Assembly (NCBI GenBank): GCA_028704945.1
Contig: JAQWEL010000005.1
Coordinates: 1 to 64,000 of the forward strand
Length of the DNA: 64,000 nucleotides
From: Patescibacteria group bacterium
Lineage (GTDB): Bacteria > Patescibacteriota > Patescibacteriia > Patescibacteriales > Patescibacteriaceae
Direction: 5' to 3'
Below are positions 49,762 to 58,002 of the stretch, in pieces. The number at the start of each line of letters is the position of its first letter. The stretch's first letter is position 1. The translations under genes were made by a program, and so were the position numbers. A model generated the notes under the pieces. It made no database searches and was not told the DNA's origin. It saw only the letters and a list, made by a program, of their open reading frames with translations.

Positions 49762-50958
49762 TTATTTAAATAAGCTTAAAATCTTACAGCTTAGACAACC
49801 CAACTTAGCAATGTCTTTATAAGTAATAAAGACAATTAAACCCAACAGCATGTAAAAGAAAATATTATTGACCAAAGCTTCCTTTTCATGGGGTAAAGCT
49901 TTGCCACGTATTTTCTCTATTATCAAAAATATAATCCTGCCACCATCAAGCGCTGGGATTGGTAAAATATTAATAAAAGCTAAATTTAAAGACAAGATAG
50001 CTGTAAAATTCATCAAATAAACTATTCCCAAATCAGCCATTTGACCAGCCATGGTAGCAATGCCGATTGGACCAGAAACTTCCGCGGCGACTGATTGGCC
50101 GCTGAATAAACTAACCAATAATCCCCAAAAACCTAAAACAATCGCCCAAAAAAGAACAAAAGTTCCTTTAATACCTTTGATTATAGCTAAATACCAAGGA
50201 AAACGAGTGGTGCCGACATCAATCACAGCAACACCGATACCGCCCTTATTGGTCGAAGGCAAAATAATAGGCGTTATTTTTTTATCAATAGTCTGTTGAC
50301 CACGCTTAATTTGATAATTTAATTCTTGGCCATTTTTATCAGAAACAAATTTAGTTAAATCATCAGTATTGACAAAAGCTTGATTATTGATTGACGCTAT
50401 TATATCGCCGGGTTTGATATCTGCTTTTTGGGCTGGCGTACCCTTACTAACTTCAATAATTTGTATTTCATGACTAGAAACTATTGCCTTGGGATCGGTA
50501 TCTTCACTAATCTGTTGAGGAATACCAATCATCATGCTAATAATTAAAATCACCATGGCTAACAAAAAATTCATCACGACTCCCGCTGCTAAAACAATTA
50601 TTCTTTGCCAAATAGGTTTAGAAACAAAACTATCTTTAATATCTTCTTTGGCTGCTTTATCTGATTCGCCATTTTCTCCTTTAATTTTAACAAAGCCACC
50701 AAAAGGTATCCAATTCAATGAATAGACCACGCCGTGTTTATTATCTTCTGGCGTCAACTCACGACTGCCGGCAATAAATTTCCAGAATCTCTTACCATTA
50801 GCTTTGGCTGTTTGAACGCCAAAAATACGCGGCGGCAAACCGAAACCAAATTCTTCAGACCAAATTCCAAACTTTTTAGCTGTTAAAAAATGTCCAAGTT
50901 CATGAACAAGTACTAACAAACCAAGTACAAATAAAAATGCAATAAGTGCTGTAAACAT
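49762..50958 (-). CDS. rseP: Site-2 membrane metalloprotease RseP
   Basis: 398 residues. TM1 contains the zinc motif VHELGHFLTAKKFGI (HExxH, about residues 18-32). A PDZ domain lies at about 165-235 (VSKGTPAQKADIKPGDIIAS). A downstream TM contains NILPIPALDGGRIIF, the second metal ligand (LDG motif). Cleaves membrane-bound anti-sigma factors or signal peptide remnants; no anti-sigma gene is in this window. 1 bp after frr. Confidence 0.95.
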   Translation of the reverse strand: MFTALIAFLFVLGLLVLVHELGHFLTAKKFGIWSEEFGFGLPPRIFGVQTAKANGKRFWKFIAGSRELTPEDNKHGVVYSLNWIPFGGFVKIKGENGESDKAAKEDIKDSFVSKPIWQRIIVLAAGVVMNFLLAMVILIISMMIGIPQQISEDTDPKAIVSSHEIQIIEVSKGTPAQKADIKPGDIIASINNQAFVNTDDLTKFVSDKNGQELNYQIKRGQQTIDKKITPIILPSTNKGGIGVAVIDVGTTRFPWYLAIIKGIKGTFVLFWAIVLGFWGLLVSLFSGQSVAAEVSGPIGIATMAGQMADLGIVYLMNFTAILSLNLAFINILPIPALDGGRIIFLIIEKIRGKALPHEKEALVNNIFFYMLLGLIVFITYKDIAKLGCLSCKILSLFK

Positions 50959-50959
50959 A

Positions 50960-51514
50960 TTAAATAGTCATTATATCTTTTTCTTTCTTATCTTTAATCT
51001 CTTTTACTAAGTCATTCTGCTTAGCGACATATTCGTCAAGCTCTTTAATGAAACGAAATTTGTCATCTTCGGATAATTCTTTGCCAGCGAAAGCTTTCTC
51101 AATATCATTCTTAACTTGCTCACGCGCTTGCCTGACCTCAATTCGAGCATCCTCCATTTTAGCGTTCAACTTCTTAACCAACTCACGTCTATTTTCTTCA
51201 GTTAAGGTTGGAATAGATAATCTTATTTTATCACCCTCATTAACAACGCTAACACCTAAATCAGCTAAAGTGATAGCTTTTTCAATGTCTTTCAAAACAC
51301 TTTTATCCCAAGCCGTAATAATCATACTGGAAGAGTCAGCCACATTGATATTGCCCAAAGAGTTCAGGGGTGATCTAGTTCCGTAAGCTTCAACTTGAAC
51401 ATTATCTAACAGCGCCGGGTTAGCTCTTCCTGTTCGTAAACTGGCAATATCACGCTTAAAAAACTCTAACGCTTTCTGGAAATCCTCCTCATGACTAACA
51501 ATAAATTGATTCAT
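50960..51514 (-). CDS. frr: Ribosome recycling factor
   Basis: 184 residues, standard length. Two domains: the long three-helix bundle (FQKALEFFKRDIASLRTGRA at the start, VNEGDKIRLSIPTLTEENRR and KNDIEKAFAGKELSEDDKF) with the small beta domain about 30-100. Splits post-termination ribosomes with EF-G. 16 bp after the YCF48-like gene and 1 bp before rseP. Confidence 0.97.
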   Translation of the reverse strand: MNQFIVSHEEDFQKALEFFKRDIASLRTGRANPALLDNVQVEAYGTRSPLNSLGNINVADSSSMIITAWDKSVLKDIEKAITLADLGVSVVNEGDKIRLSIPTLTEENRRELVKKLNAKMEDARIEVRQAREQVKNDIEKAFAGKELSEDDKFRFIKELDEYVAKQNDLVKEIKDKKEKDIMTI

Positions 51515-51530
51515 AATATTTAGTTTAATT

Positions 51531-52607
51531 TTAATCTTGGGGTTCGGTCATTACGCCAAGGTAAAGCACACCATCCTTCTTCGAATCCGGCACGATTACC
51601 CAGCCACGCCTCGGACTCGGCAAACGTGAACTTTTCCAAGTTTCACCTCCGTCAAAAGAAGTATAAAAAGTCGTTTCAGTAGCGTAATAAATTTTTTTAA
51701 CGTCTTGCTGACTGACAGCTAAAGCATAAATTTTAGCTTGCCTTTCTTCAGTAATGAGTTGCAAAGCAATCCAATCATCACCATTATTAACTGTACGCAA
51801 TAAACCATAATCAGTTGAAACAATCCACAGCCCCGGTTGAACATTTGAAGTGGCAATATTTCTAATTCGCTGAGTGTTTTTAAAAGGCTTTAAGGAAGCT
51901 GCTAAAGACTGCCACGTTTCTCCGCCATCAAAAGTTCTAAACAATCCTTTTGTTTTAGTGCCAGCCATCAACACTCGGCTGTCTGCCTGACTCATAACTA
52001 ACTTAGTTACCGGGCTATTTAGAGCCGTTAACCGGCGCCAATTTGTGCCATAATCTTCACTTTTTATAATATAGCCTCTTGAATCAGAAATATAAATATT
52101 AGCTGGATTATAGTGATCTATTATAACTTTATAAATCAAATAGTCGGACACTTTATTATCAGAATACATTACTTTCCAAGTGCGCGCGCAATCTTCTGTC
52201 CTAAAAAGCTTAGAATTAGACGCGTAATAGATTCGGCACTTTTCCTTAGGGTCAACTGCAATAGAGGCGACCGGCCGTTCGGTTGTCGCTTTAGAAAATT
52301 GCCAAGTATTGGCGCCGTCATAACTGTAATACAAACCATTTTTTAAACTGCCAAAATAAACCGCCTGGTTATCTGATGGATCTAAAACGATATCAATAGC
52401 ATCTAAAGGAGCAATGGTTTGCGGTTGGCCGCTAACGGTTGGCACAGCTACTTTCTGAATCCAAGTTTGAGCAAAGTCGTCAGTTTTAAAAACTCCTCCA
52501 GTCAAGCTATTATCAGGTGCGTCGCCACCAAAATTAATAACACAGCCAGACAATGTGGCTGATACAGCTAATAATATAGCAATAGTAGCTAATTTTATTT
52601 TAAACAT
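51531..52607 (-). CDS. Lipoprotein with seven BNR/Asp-box propeller repeats (YCF48-like)
   Basis: 358 residues. Lipobox LSGC near residue 22 followed by a short linker. Seven Asp-box motifs (S/T-x-D-x-x-x-x-W) appear at regular spacing: TDDFAQTW, SYDGANTW, TEDCARTW, SEDYGTNW, TFDGGETW, TVNNGDDW, SFDGGETW, fitting a seven-bladed beta propeller of the sialidase/YCF48/sortilin type. No sialidase Arg triad is evident, so a binding or scaffold role is more likely than catalysis. It is inserted in the holB-frr operon, 2 bp from holB. Confidence 0.85.
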   Translation of the reverse strand: MFKIKLATIAILLAVSATLSGCVINFGGDAPDNSLTGGVFKTDDFAQTWIQKVAVPTVSGQPQTIAPLDAIDIVLDPSDNQAVYFGSLKNGLYYSYDGANTWQFSKATTERPVASIAVDPKEKCRIYYASNSKLFRTEDCARTWKVMYSDNKVSDYLIYKVIIDHYNPANIYISDSRGYIIKSEDYGTNWRRLTALNSPVTKLVMSQADSRVLMAGTKTKGLFRTFDGGETWQSLAASLKPFKNTQRIRNIATSNVQPGLWIVSTDYGLLRTVNNGDDWIALQLITEERQAKIYALAVSQQDVKKIYYATETTFYTSFDGGETWKSSRLPSPRRGWVIVPDSKKDGVLYLGVMTEPQD

Positions 52608-52609
52608 AT

Positions 52610-53629
52610 TTAATTAATATTTAAAATTACATTTTCTAAAACAAAACGCGGATTAACATTACTCTCAAGCTCCTCTGTCGCCGAATTCAAACATTCAATC
52701 GCCTTAATCATTTTTTCTTTGCCTAAAAATTTAGCTGCTTTATTTATTTTCTCTAACAAAAATCTGTTAACAATCAAATCGTCATTATTAAAAACAGCTA
52801 AAAGCAAATCTCTGACAACGCCCTGCCAAATTTCTAAAATTTCTGTCGCCGTAGCAACAGCTGACTGACCGCTTTCGTCTTTTTTTAAAATTTCTGACAA
52901 GTAATCAAAACGTTCTATATTATCAGCTAAAATAACAGTCAAAAATCCATCAGCTATCCGCCTTCTTCTTTCTAAATAATCTTTATCTGATAAAAACTTT
53001 TCAGCTTTCTTAAAGCTGCCTTGCGACATTGCCGCTAATTCTAAAGCTAAGGCTCTATCAATAGCTTTAGTCGTTTTTAAATATTCAAAAATTTTTTTCT
53101 CAACCGTCCGTTTAAAAATAAACACCTGGCTTCTAGAAATAATAGTTTTAGGAATATTTTTCAAAGAATTAGTAATCAAAATTAAAACCGTCTTACTGGC
53201 CGGCTCCTCCATCGTTTTTAAAAGAGCATTGGCGGAAGCTAAATTCAAATTCTCGGCATTATTAATAATGCCAAATCGATAATTACCAAAAGAGCTCATA
53301 TTAGCCTGACGGATAAATTCCCTAGTTTCCTCAATACTAATATTTTTCTTGTCAGTTTCTTTTTCTAAAAAAAACAAATCGGGATGATTACCAATATCAA
53401 CTAAATGACATTGTGGACAGCTATGACAAGCCGTACCGTCGTTATTCGATTCACAAACAATTGATTTAACCAAATTATTAGCCATCATTCTTTTGCCTAA
53501 ATCAACCGGGCCGGCAAAGATATAGGCACCCGACAAATTCACGTCTTCTGATTGAACTTTTTTTGATAATCTTGTTAAAACCTCTTGAATTTTCTCGTTG
53601 CCTAAGCTTAAGTCTGTTTTATCTTTCAT
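52610..53629 (-). CDS. holB: DNA polymerase III subunit delta-prime (clamp loader)
   Basis: 339 residues from ATG 53629 (MKDKTDLSLG); ATG 53638 is possible. The AAA+ domain has a degenerate P-loop AGPVDLGKRMMANNLV (about 40), a Cys-rich zinc region (CESNNDGTACHSCPQCHLVD), NAENLNLASANALLKTMEEP (sensor 1 helix region) and TIISRSQVFIF (SRC-like motif). No Walker B DExx. The delta-prime assignment rather than tau/gamma rests on the short length and degenerate Walker A. Starts the operon leading to frr and rseP. Confidence 0.88.
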   Translation of the reverse strand: MKDKTDLSLGNEKIQEVLTRLSKKVQSEDVNLSGAYIFAGPVDLGKRMMANNLVKSIVCESNNDGTACHSCPQCHLVDIGNHPDLFFLEKETDKKNISIEETREFIRQANMSSFGNYRFGIINNAENLNLASANALLKTMEEPASKTVLILITNSLKNIPKTIISRSQVFIFKRTVEKKIFEYLKTTKAIDRALALELAAMSQGSFKKAEKFLSDKDYLERRRRIADGFLTVILADNIERFDYLSEILKKDESGQSAVATATEILEIWQGVVRDLLLAVFNNDDLIVNRFLLEKINKAAKFLGKEKMIKAIECLNSATEELESNVNPRFVLENVILNIN

Positions 53630-53700
53630 ATATGGCATTATACCATAAAACCATAAAATTTCAAATAATATTCCCTTAATTATTTTGATCAATTTTATAT

Positions 53701-53735
53701 AAAATCCGCCCTATTCAAATGCTAAGACGGATTTT
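53701..53735 (-). terminator. Terminator of Fn3-pilin gene
   Basis: Stem AAAATCCG / CGGATTTT, 19-nt loop; between the pilin stop and the holB promoter area. Confidence 0.65.
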
Positions 53736-53770
53736 ACAAAAATATTAAACATTAGCTAATTTATTTAAAA

Positions 53771-55366
53771 TTAATCAAACCTCCTAACACAACGAGCATA
53801 GCAAGGGTTAGTCTTACCAGCGGCTTGTTCTCTGCCGTTAGCAGCTGTATAAAGCATATAAGCGTTCCCAGAGCTAATAGATTCAGTAGCTGACCAAAGT
53901 TCCTGATTAGTTAAGCCGGTTATTCTAGCTGGTGATAAACAACCGCCGCTGCAACCACCAACTTGCGTAAAATAACTGCACTGATTTGATCGTCTGCCTA
54001 ATTCACATATTTCATTATTGCTACCAATAACATTAAGACCGGCTGAGTTTGGTGATGTGCCTGACATTTTTGGTAAAACCCAATCTGAAAAACCATTTAC
54101 AGTTGAAGTAGCGCAGGTGGAAGTCGCTGAATCCCAGGTATGTCGTATGCCTGTATCAGTTGGGGCGACTACTACATATTTATTCGGACTATCAGCACAA
54201 TTACCTTCCCCTGGCTTGCAAATTAACCAACCTCCACTGCAAGGTGAGCCCAGTGCTGTCCCGGAATTACAAGCCGGAGTAAAATCAACTCCGGCCGTGC
54301 TACTCATTTCAGTCGAAGCCGAGCTAAGTACACCACAAACCGTGGCTTTAACAGTATAATAATAAGTAGTCGTAAAATCAGTTAAGCCGGTATTGGTATA
54401 AGTTAAAGAAGATCCACTATAAAGCTGTGTAGTTGATCCCGAACTATTGCCATAAAGTCTATAATTAGTCGCCCCTTCTACGCTTGGCCAGCTTGCTATA
54501 ATAGTACCGTTAATACCTGGTAACAACGTTAAAATTGGCGGTACAACAGAATAAACACAGCCAGCCGCATTAGACACATTACTGACAGTTCCAACAATCG
54601 AAGAACAATATGTTGGTGTTACTCTATATTTATATTGATAATTACTGTTTAAACCTGTATGAACATAATTAGTCGTTGATGTTGCTGTCGTTAAAGTAGT
54701 GAAAGCTCCCCAAGTAGAGCCCGCATTGGTTGACCGACTATATTCTAATTTATACGTTGTATTAGCATAAGCTAAAACATCCCAATTAACAGTAATGGTT
54801 GTCCTAGCACTGTTAGCTGTGGCAATTAGCCCACTAATAGTAGTTGCTGATGGATTAGGGCAAACTAATTTTCCACAAGAATCTAATTCTCCAGCACATT
54901 TACCAACACAAGACCCTGCACACTGGCTGTTCATAGTATTCGGCAGGGCTTTGGCTACACCAGCTGACAAAGCTCCAGACGGACCAGCCAAGCAATAACT
55001 CAAGGAGTATGATGTTCCGCTATCATTCTGACTATAAATGTAATCGGAACCATCGGTACAAGCTCCCTCATTCCATGGCGTAGGATTAGCTGGAATTGAC
55101 GCTAAAAATGTCCTGCCTGTTATTGGACCGACTAATGGCTGGCCAGCCATAGCTAATGAAGACGTTGGCGGATAAGTTCCTTCATCGTTGCGATATTCCT
55201 CTAAGGCGACTTGCAATTGGCCAATATCCGAAACTCGTCTAGCATCTCTTGCCTTAGTCCTGCCTGTACCAAGCGAAGCGATGGTTAAACTTGCTAAAAT
55301 GCCAATAATCACTATTACAATCAACAGCTCTATCAAAGTAAAGCCTTGTTTATGTTTACATATCAT
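53771..55366 (-). CDS. Type IV pilin with two Fn3-like domains and Lcl/DUF1566-like C-terminus
   Basis: 531 residues. Prepilin motif KQGFTLIELLIVIVIIGILA (about 5-24), pilin core RTKARDARRVSDIGQLQVAL and a YPPTSS loop. A short Cys segment (CAGSCVGKCAGELDSCG) is followed by two Fn3-like domains (about 180-365: TITVNWDVLAYANTTYKLEY, then LLPGINGTIIASWPSVEGAT). The C-terminal 165 residues are Lcl/DUF1566-like (CADSPNKYVVVAPTDTGIRH, NGFSDWVLPKMSG, ELWSATESISSGNAYMLY), ending YARCVRRFD. The longest pilin here. Fn3 domains presumably extend the lectin-like head away from the pilus shaft. Single gene. Confidence 0.87.
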   Translation of the reverse strand: MICKHKQGFTLIELLIVIVIIGILASLTIASLGTGRTKARDARRVSDIGQLQVALEEYRNDEGTYPPTSSLAMAGQPLVGPITGRTFLASIPANPTPWNEGACTDGSDYIYSQNDSGTSYSLSYCLAGPSGALSAGVAKALPNTMNSQCAGSCVGKCAGELDSCGKLVCPNPSATTISGLIATANSARTTITVNWDVLAYANTTYKLEYSRSTNAGSTWGAFTTLTTATSTTNYVHTGLNSNYQYKYRVTPTYCSSIVGTVSNVSNAAGCVYSVVPPILTLLPGINGTIIASWPSVEGATNYRLYGNSSGSTTQLYSGSSLTYTNTGLTDFTTTYYYTVKATVCGVLSSASTEMSSTAGVDFTPACNSGTALGSPCSGGWLICKPGEGNCADSPNKYVVVAPTDTGIRHTWDSATSTCATSTVNGFSDWVLPKMSGTSPNSAGLNVIGSNNEICELGRRSNQCSYFTQVGGCSGGCLSPARITGLTNQELWSATESISSGNAYMLYTAANGREQAAGKTNPCYARCVRRFD

Positions 55367-55420
55367 ATAATAAAATTAATAATATTTATTATACCACAAA
55401 CCTAATATTCAGGACAATAT

Positions 55421-55448
55421 AAAAACCGCTCAAAGTCGAACGGTTTTT
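55421..55448 (-). terminator. Terminator of ndk
   Basis: Stem AAAAACCG / CGGTTTTT, 12-nt loop, 16 bp past the ndk stop. Confidence 0.75.
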
Positions 55449-55464
55449 ATTAGACAATAATCTG

Positions 55465-56058
55465 TTATTTTAAATCGCTAATATCATGATATAAAATCTG
55501 TTCATTGATCAAAGTATAATTTGGCAATTCAGCTTCATTAAACCAAATTGATAATTCTCTTTCAGCTTCAACAACTTGATCAGAACAATGAATAAGATTG
55601 CGGACGGCGCGACCATCAACATTAGACAGCTCATAGGAGTCGATAGTGTAATCACCCCTAATCGTTCCAACGTCAGACGTGGCCGGTTCGGTTGTGCCGA
55701 CAATTTTTTTAACCACTTTGACAGCTTCGTTACCTTGCCAAACCATTGGTATAACTGGGCAAGCCATCATAAATTTAATATTAGCTTGAATTATTTCTTT
55801 ACCATATTCAATCGCTTCTTTTTCAATCGGCATTCCCAAGGCTTGTCTATTAGCAATAGTTTTAGCGCCTTTTTCTTGGAACCAAACATCATCTTTATTG
55901 TAATGCTTCCACAGCTGATCTTCGGTGGCTTGAATATGTTTAATAGCCATTAACTTAAGGCCTGTTTTTTCAATACGGCTGATAATTTCGCCGATTAAAG
56001 ACCTTTGGACACTGTCTGGTTTTAGGATAACCAATGTCCGTTCATTTTTGTTTCCCAT
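55465..56058 (-). CDS. ndk: Nucleoside diphosphate kinase (long form)
   Basis: Transfers the gamma phosphate between NTPs and NDPs via a phosphohistidine. 197 residues, longer than the usual 140-150. Opens RTLVILKPDSVQRSLIGEI; the nucleotide-binding TEPATSDVGTIRGDYTIDS region and the catalytic His in VRNLIHCSDQVVEAE (usual NxxHGSD, here Cys replaces Gly) are present. Extra length comes from an insert after residue 60 (KGAKTIANRQALGMPIEKEA) and a C-terminal tail (LPNYTLINEQILYHDIS). Single gene. Confidence 0.92.
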   Translation of the reverse strand: MGNKNERTLVILKPDSVQRSLIGEIISRIEKTGLKLMAIKHIQATEDQLWKHYNKDDVWFQEKGAKTIANRQALGMPIEKEAIEYGKEIIQANIKFMMACPVIPMVWQGNEAVKVVKKIVGTTEPATSDVGTIRGDYTIDSYELSNVDGRAVRNLIHCSDQVVEAERELSIWFNEAELPNYTLINEQILYHDISDLK

Positions 56059-56123
56059 ATTTTAAATTTAAGATAATATTTCTTGTTTTATAGCACGGCT
56101 ACCGAAAAAAATCAAACTAAAAT

Positions 56124-56963
56124 TTATTCTTCATTAAAACCATAACCATCACTAATAACCTTAATCGTCCCAGCTAAATCAGTCCGTCTAAAAGCAATTT
56201 TCAATCTATTTAGTTTCCTTAAAGTTATTTCGTGTGGATGTCCGAACATATTTCCTTGTCCAGCTGATATGACAGCTAACTTGGGGTTAACTTTTTTTAA
56301 AAAATCTTCACTACTGGAAGTTTCCGAACCGTGATGACCGATTTTTAAAACATCAGCCTTAACATCATCACCTTCTTTAATCATTTTAGCTTCAGCGGCT
56401 TTTCCAGCATCACCAGTCAGCAACAAACTGAAATTCTTATAGCTTAATTTAATTACTAAAGAATCATTATTTGGATTTTTGCCATCACTATCCTCAGCTT
56501 CTAATACTTTTAAAGACACATCTTCATCTAAAGTTAAATTATCACCTTCTTTCAACTGCTTATCATTGTTTTTAGAAATAGATTGCCAGGCTAAATAATT
56601 CTTGCTTTGGCTTTCAGAAAATCCTTCAAAAAATTGGTTTATTTTATATTTTTTAACTAATTCAATAAATCCAGCCTCATGATCATCGTGCGCATGAGTT
56701 AAGATGGCGTAATCAATTGTTTTAGCATAAAACGGCAACTCGTAACCGATTTTTTCCATAACCGCTCGTCCCGGACCAGCATCAACTAAAACTCTTTTTC
56801 CATTAGGAGTTTTAATCAAAACAGCATCACCTTGACCCACGGATAAAAAATCAATTTCCAGTTTATGATTATTCGTCGGCCATAAAGCGATAAAACAAAA
56901 AACCACCCCCATAATAGCCAAGCTTGACGCTAGCCAAATTTTAGAGAGTGGGTGGTTTTTCAT
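56124..56963 (-). CDS. ComEC/Rec2-type metallo-beta-lactamase hydrolase
   Basis: 279 residues: an N-terminal TM helix (about 8-28) followed by an exposed MBL domain. Motifs: FLSVGQGDAVLIKTPNGKRV and LVDAGPG, the metal-binding THAHDDHEAG (about 90), a later DSLVIKLSYKNFSLLLTGDA (Asp bridge) and LKIGHHGSETSSSEDFL, ISAGQGNMFGHPH. Matches the C-terminal domain of ComEC, which degrades the non-transported DNA strand, but lacks the competence channel, so it is a stand-alone hydrolase. 5 bp after trxA; the start region forms a hairpin (56898-56960). Confidence 0.85.
   Translation of the reverse strand: MKNHPLSKIWLASSLAIMGVVFCFIALWPTNNHKLEIDFLSVGQGDAVLIKTPNGKRVLVDAGPGRAVMEKIGYELPFYAKTIDYAILTHAHDDHEAGFIELVKKYKINQFFEGFSESQSKNYLAWQSISKNNDKQLKEGDNLTLDEDVSLKVLEAEDSDGKNPNNDSLVIKLSYKNFSLLLTGDAGKAAEAKMIKEGDDVKADVLKIGHHGSETSSSEDFLKKVNPKLAVISAGQGNMFGHPHEITLRKLNRLKIAFRRTDLAGTIKVISDGYGFNEE
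56898..56960 (-). terminator. Intragenic hairpin at start of ComEC-like gene
   Basis: 11-bp perfect arms GGGTGGTTTTT / AAAAACCACCC separated by about 40 nt, followed on the minus strand by T-rich sequence. It covers codons 2-22 of the hydrolase and might terminate trxA transcripts or limit hydrolase expression. Confidence 0.45.
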
Positions 56964-56968
56964 ATCAG

Positions 56969-57295
56969 CTATTTCATTTGTTCTTGTAATTCAGCAATCA
57001 AGTCGTCAGCCAGTTGTAATCCGTTAAATTTCTTAACCGCTTGACCATTTTTAAAAATAATCAAAGTTGGAATACTCATCACGCCGAATTCTTGAGCAAC
57101 AGCTATTGCTTCTTCAACGTTAACTTTAGCGATTACTGCTTTATCACCAATTTCGTCAACAACATCCTCTAAGATAGGTGCCTGTATTTGGCAAGGTCCA
57201 CACCAATTAGCATAAAAATCAATCAATACTGGTTTAGTCTTAGAAGCTTCAATTGCTTTTTCAGCAAAATCGGTGTCATTAAAATGTTCAACCAT
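56969..57295 (-). CDS. trxA: Thioredoxin
   Basis: 108-residue disulphide reductase. Active site WCGPC in FYANWCGPCQIQAP (about 29-42), the conserved cis-Pro in MSIPTLIIFKNGQAV (about 73-87), and the C-terminal helix LQLADDLIAELQEQ. Full length. Reduces cytosolic disulphides; in this window many secreted proteins are Cys-rich, but Trx is cytosolic. Followed by the ComEC-like gene. Confidence 0.96.
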   Translation of the reverse strand: MVEHFNDTDFAEKAIEASKTKPVLIDFYANWCGPCQIQAPILEDVVDEIGDKAVIAKVNVEEAIAVAQEFGVMSIPTLIIFKNGQAVKKFNGLQLADDLIAELQEQMK

Positions 57296-57449
57296 ATATT
57301 TAATCTTAATTATAAACTTTATGTTAGTATAATATTACTTTCATTTAAAATCAACAAATTATAAATAATTTTTAATTATTATTTATTATTAGCCAATAAT
57401 TATATAATAATAGCTATAAAGCATTATTAAGCTGGTTAAGGCATAAAGT

Positions 57450-57478
57450 TTGACAAAAAAATATTATTTTGCTATATT
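57450..57478 (+). promoter_or_regulatory. Promoter of rpmA
   Basis: TTGACA (57450-57455), 17-bp spacer, TATATT (57473-57478). A leader of about 75 nt follows, with small hairpin potential (CCCT / AGGG). Confidence 0.75.
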
Positions 57479-57560
57479 TTCCTTAGAATTTAGGAAATTT
57501 AATCATAAACCCTTACCAGGGCATATTTTTTGCCTTTAGATTAGGGATTTTAAAAGAAAT

Positions 57561-57842
57561 ATGGCACATAAAAAAGCTGGTGGATCCTCAAGATTAGGAC
57601 GTGATAGTGAAAGCAAGCGTCTTGGCGTTAAAGTGAACCACGGAGAATTGGCTAAAGCTGGCTCTATTATTATTCGTCAGCGTGGCACCAAATATCATCC
57701 TGGTAAAAATGTTGCCCGTGGCAATGATGACACTTTGTATGCTACAACTGAAGGTAATGTTCAATTTGCTTCTAAAAAGCTTAAAAAATATACTGGAAAA
57801 TTAAAGATGGCTAAAGTTGTCAATGTAACTACCACCAAATAA
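57561..57842 (+). CDS. rpmA: Ribosomal protein L27
   Basis: 93-residue large-subunit protein that helps position tRNA at the peptidyl transferase centre. It starts [20 protein letters not shown], then [20 protein letters not shown] and [20 protein letters not shown], full family length. No N-terminal extension, so no protease processing is expected. Its usual partner rplU is not adjacent; rpmA has its own promoter and terminator. Confidence 0.97.
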   Translation: MAHKKAGGSSRLGRDSESKRLGVKVNHGELAKAGSIIIRQRGTKYHPGKNVARGNDDTLYATTEGNVQFASKKLKKYTGKLKMAKVVNVTTTK

Positions 57843-57843
57843 T

Positions 57844-57877
57844 AAAAAATAGACTCGAAAATCCGGGTCTATTTTTT
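57844..57877 (+). terminator. Terminator of rpmA
   Basis: Arms AAAAAATAGAC / GTCTATTTTTT, 12-nt loop, T-run, immediately after the stop. Confidence 0.85.
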
Positions 57878-57893
57878 ATTACCACTTTTTAAA

Positions 57894-58002
57894 AGTAATA
57901 ACTAATATAAAAAACAATGATGAGTGGATTAAGTTTACTCGCCGGATCTTAGTCCGGCGAGTAAACTTGAACGAATTATTGTTTTTTATATTAGTTATTA
58001 CT
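57894..58002. repeat. Nested inverted repeat between rpmA and pyrG
   Basis: Outer arms of 25 bp (57894-57918 and 57978-58002) are perfectly complementary. Inside them sit perfect 16-bp inner arms (57931-57946 and 57953-57968, AAGTTTACTCGCCGGA) around a 6-nt loop. The outer right arm overlaps the last codons of pyrG. Confidence 0.9.
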
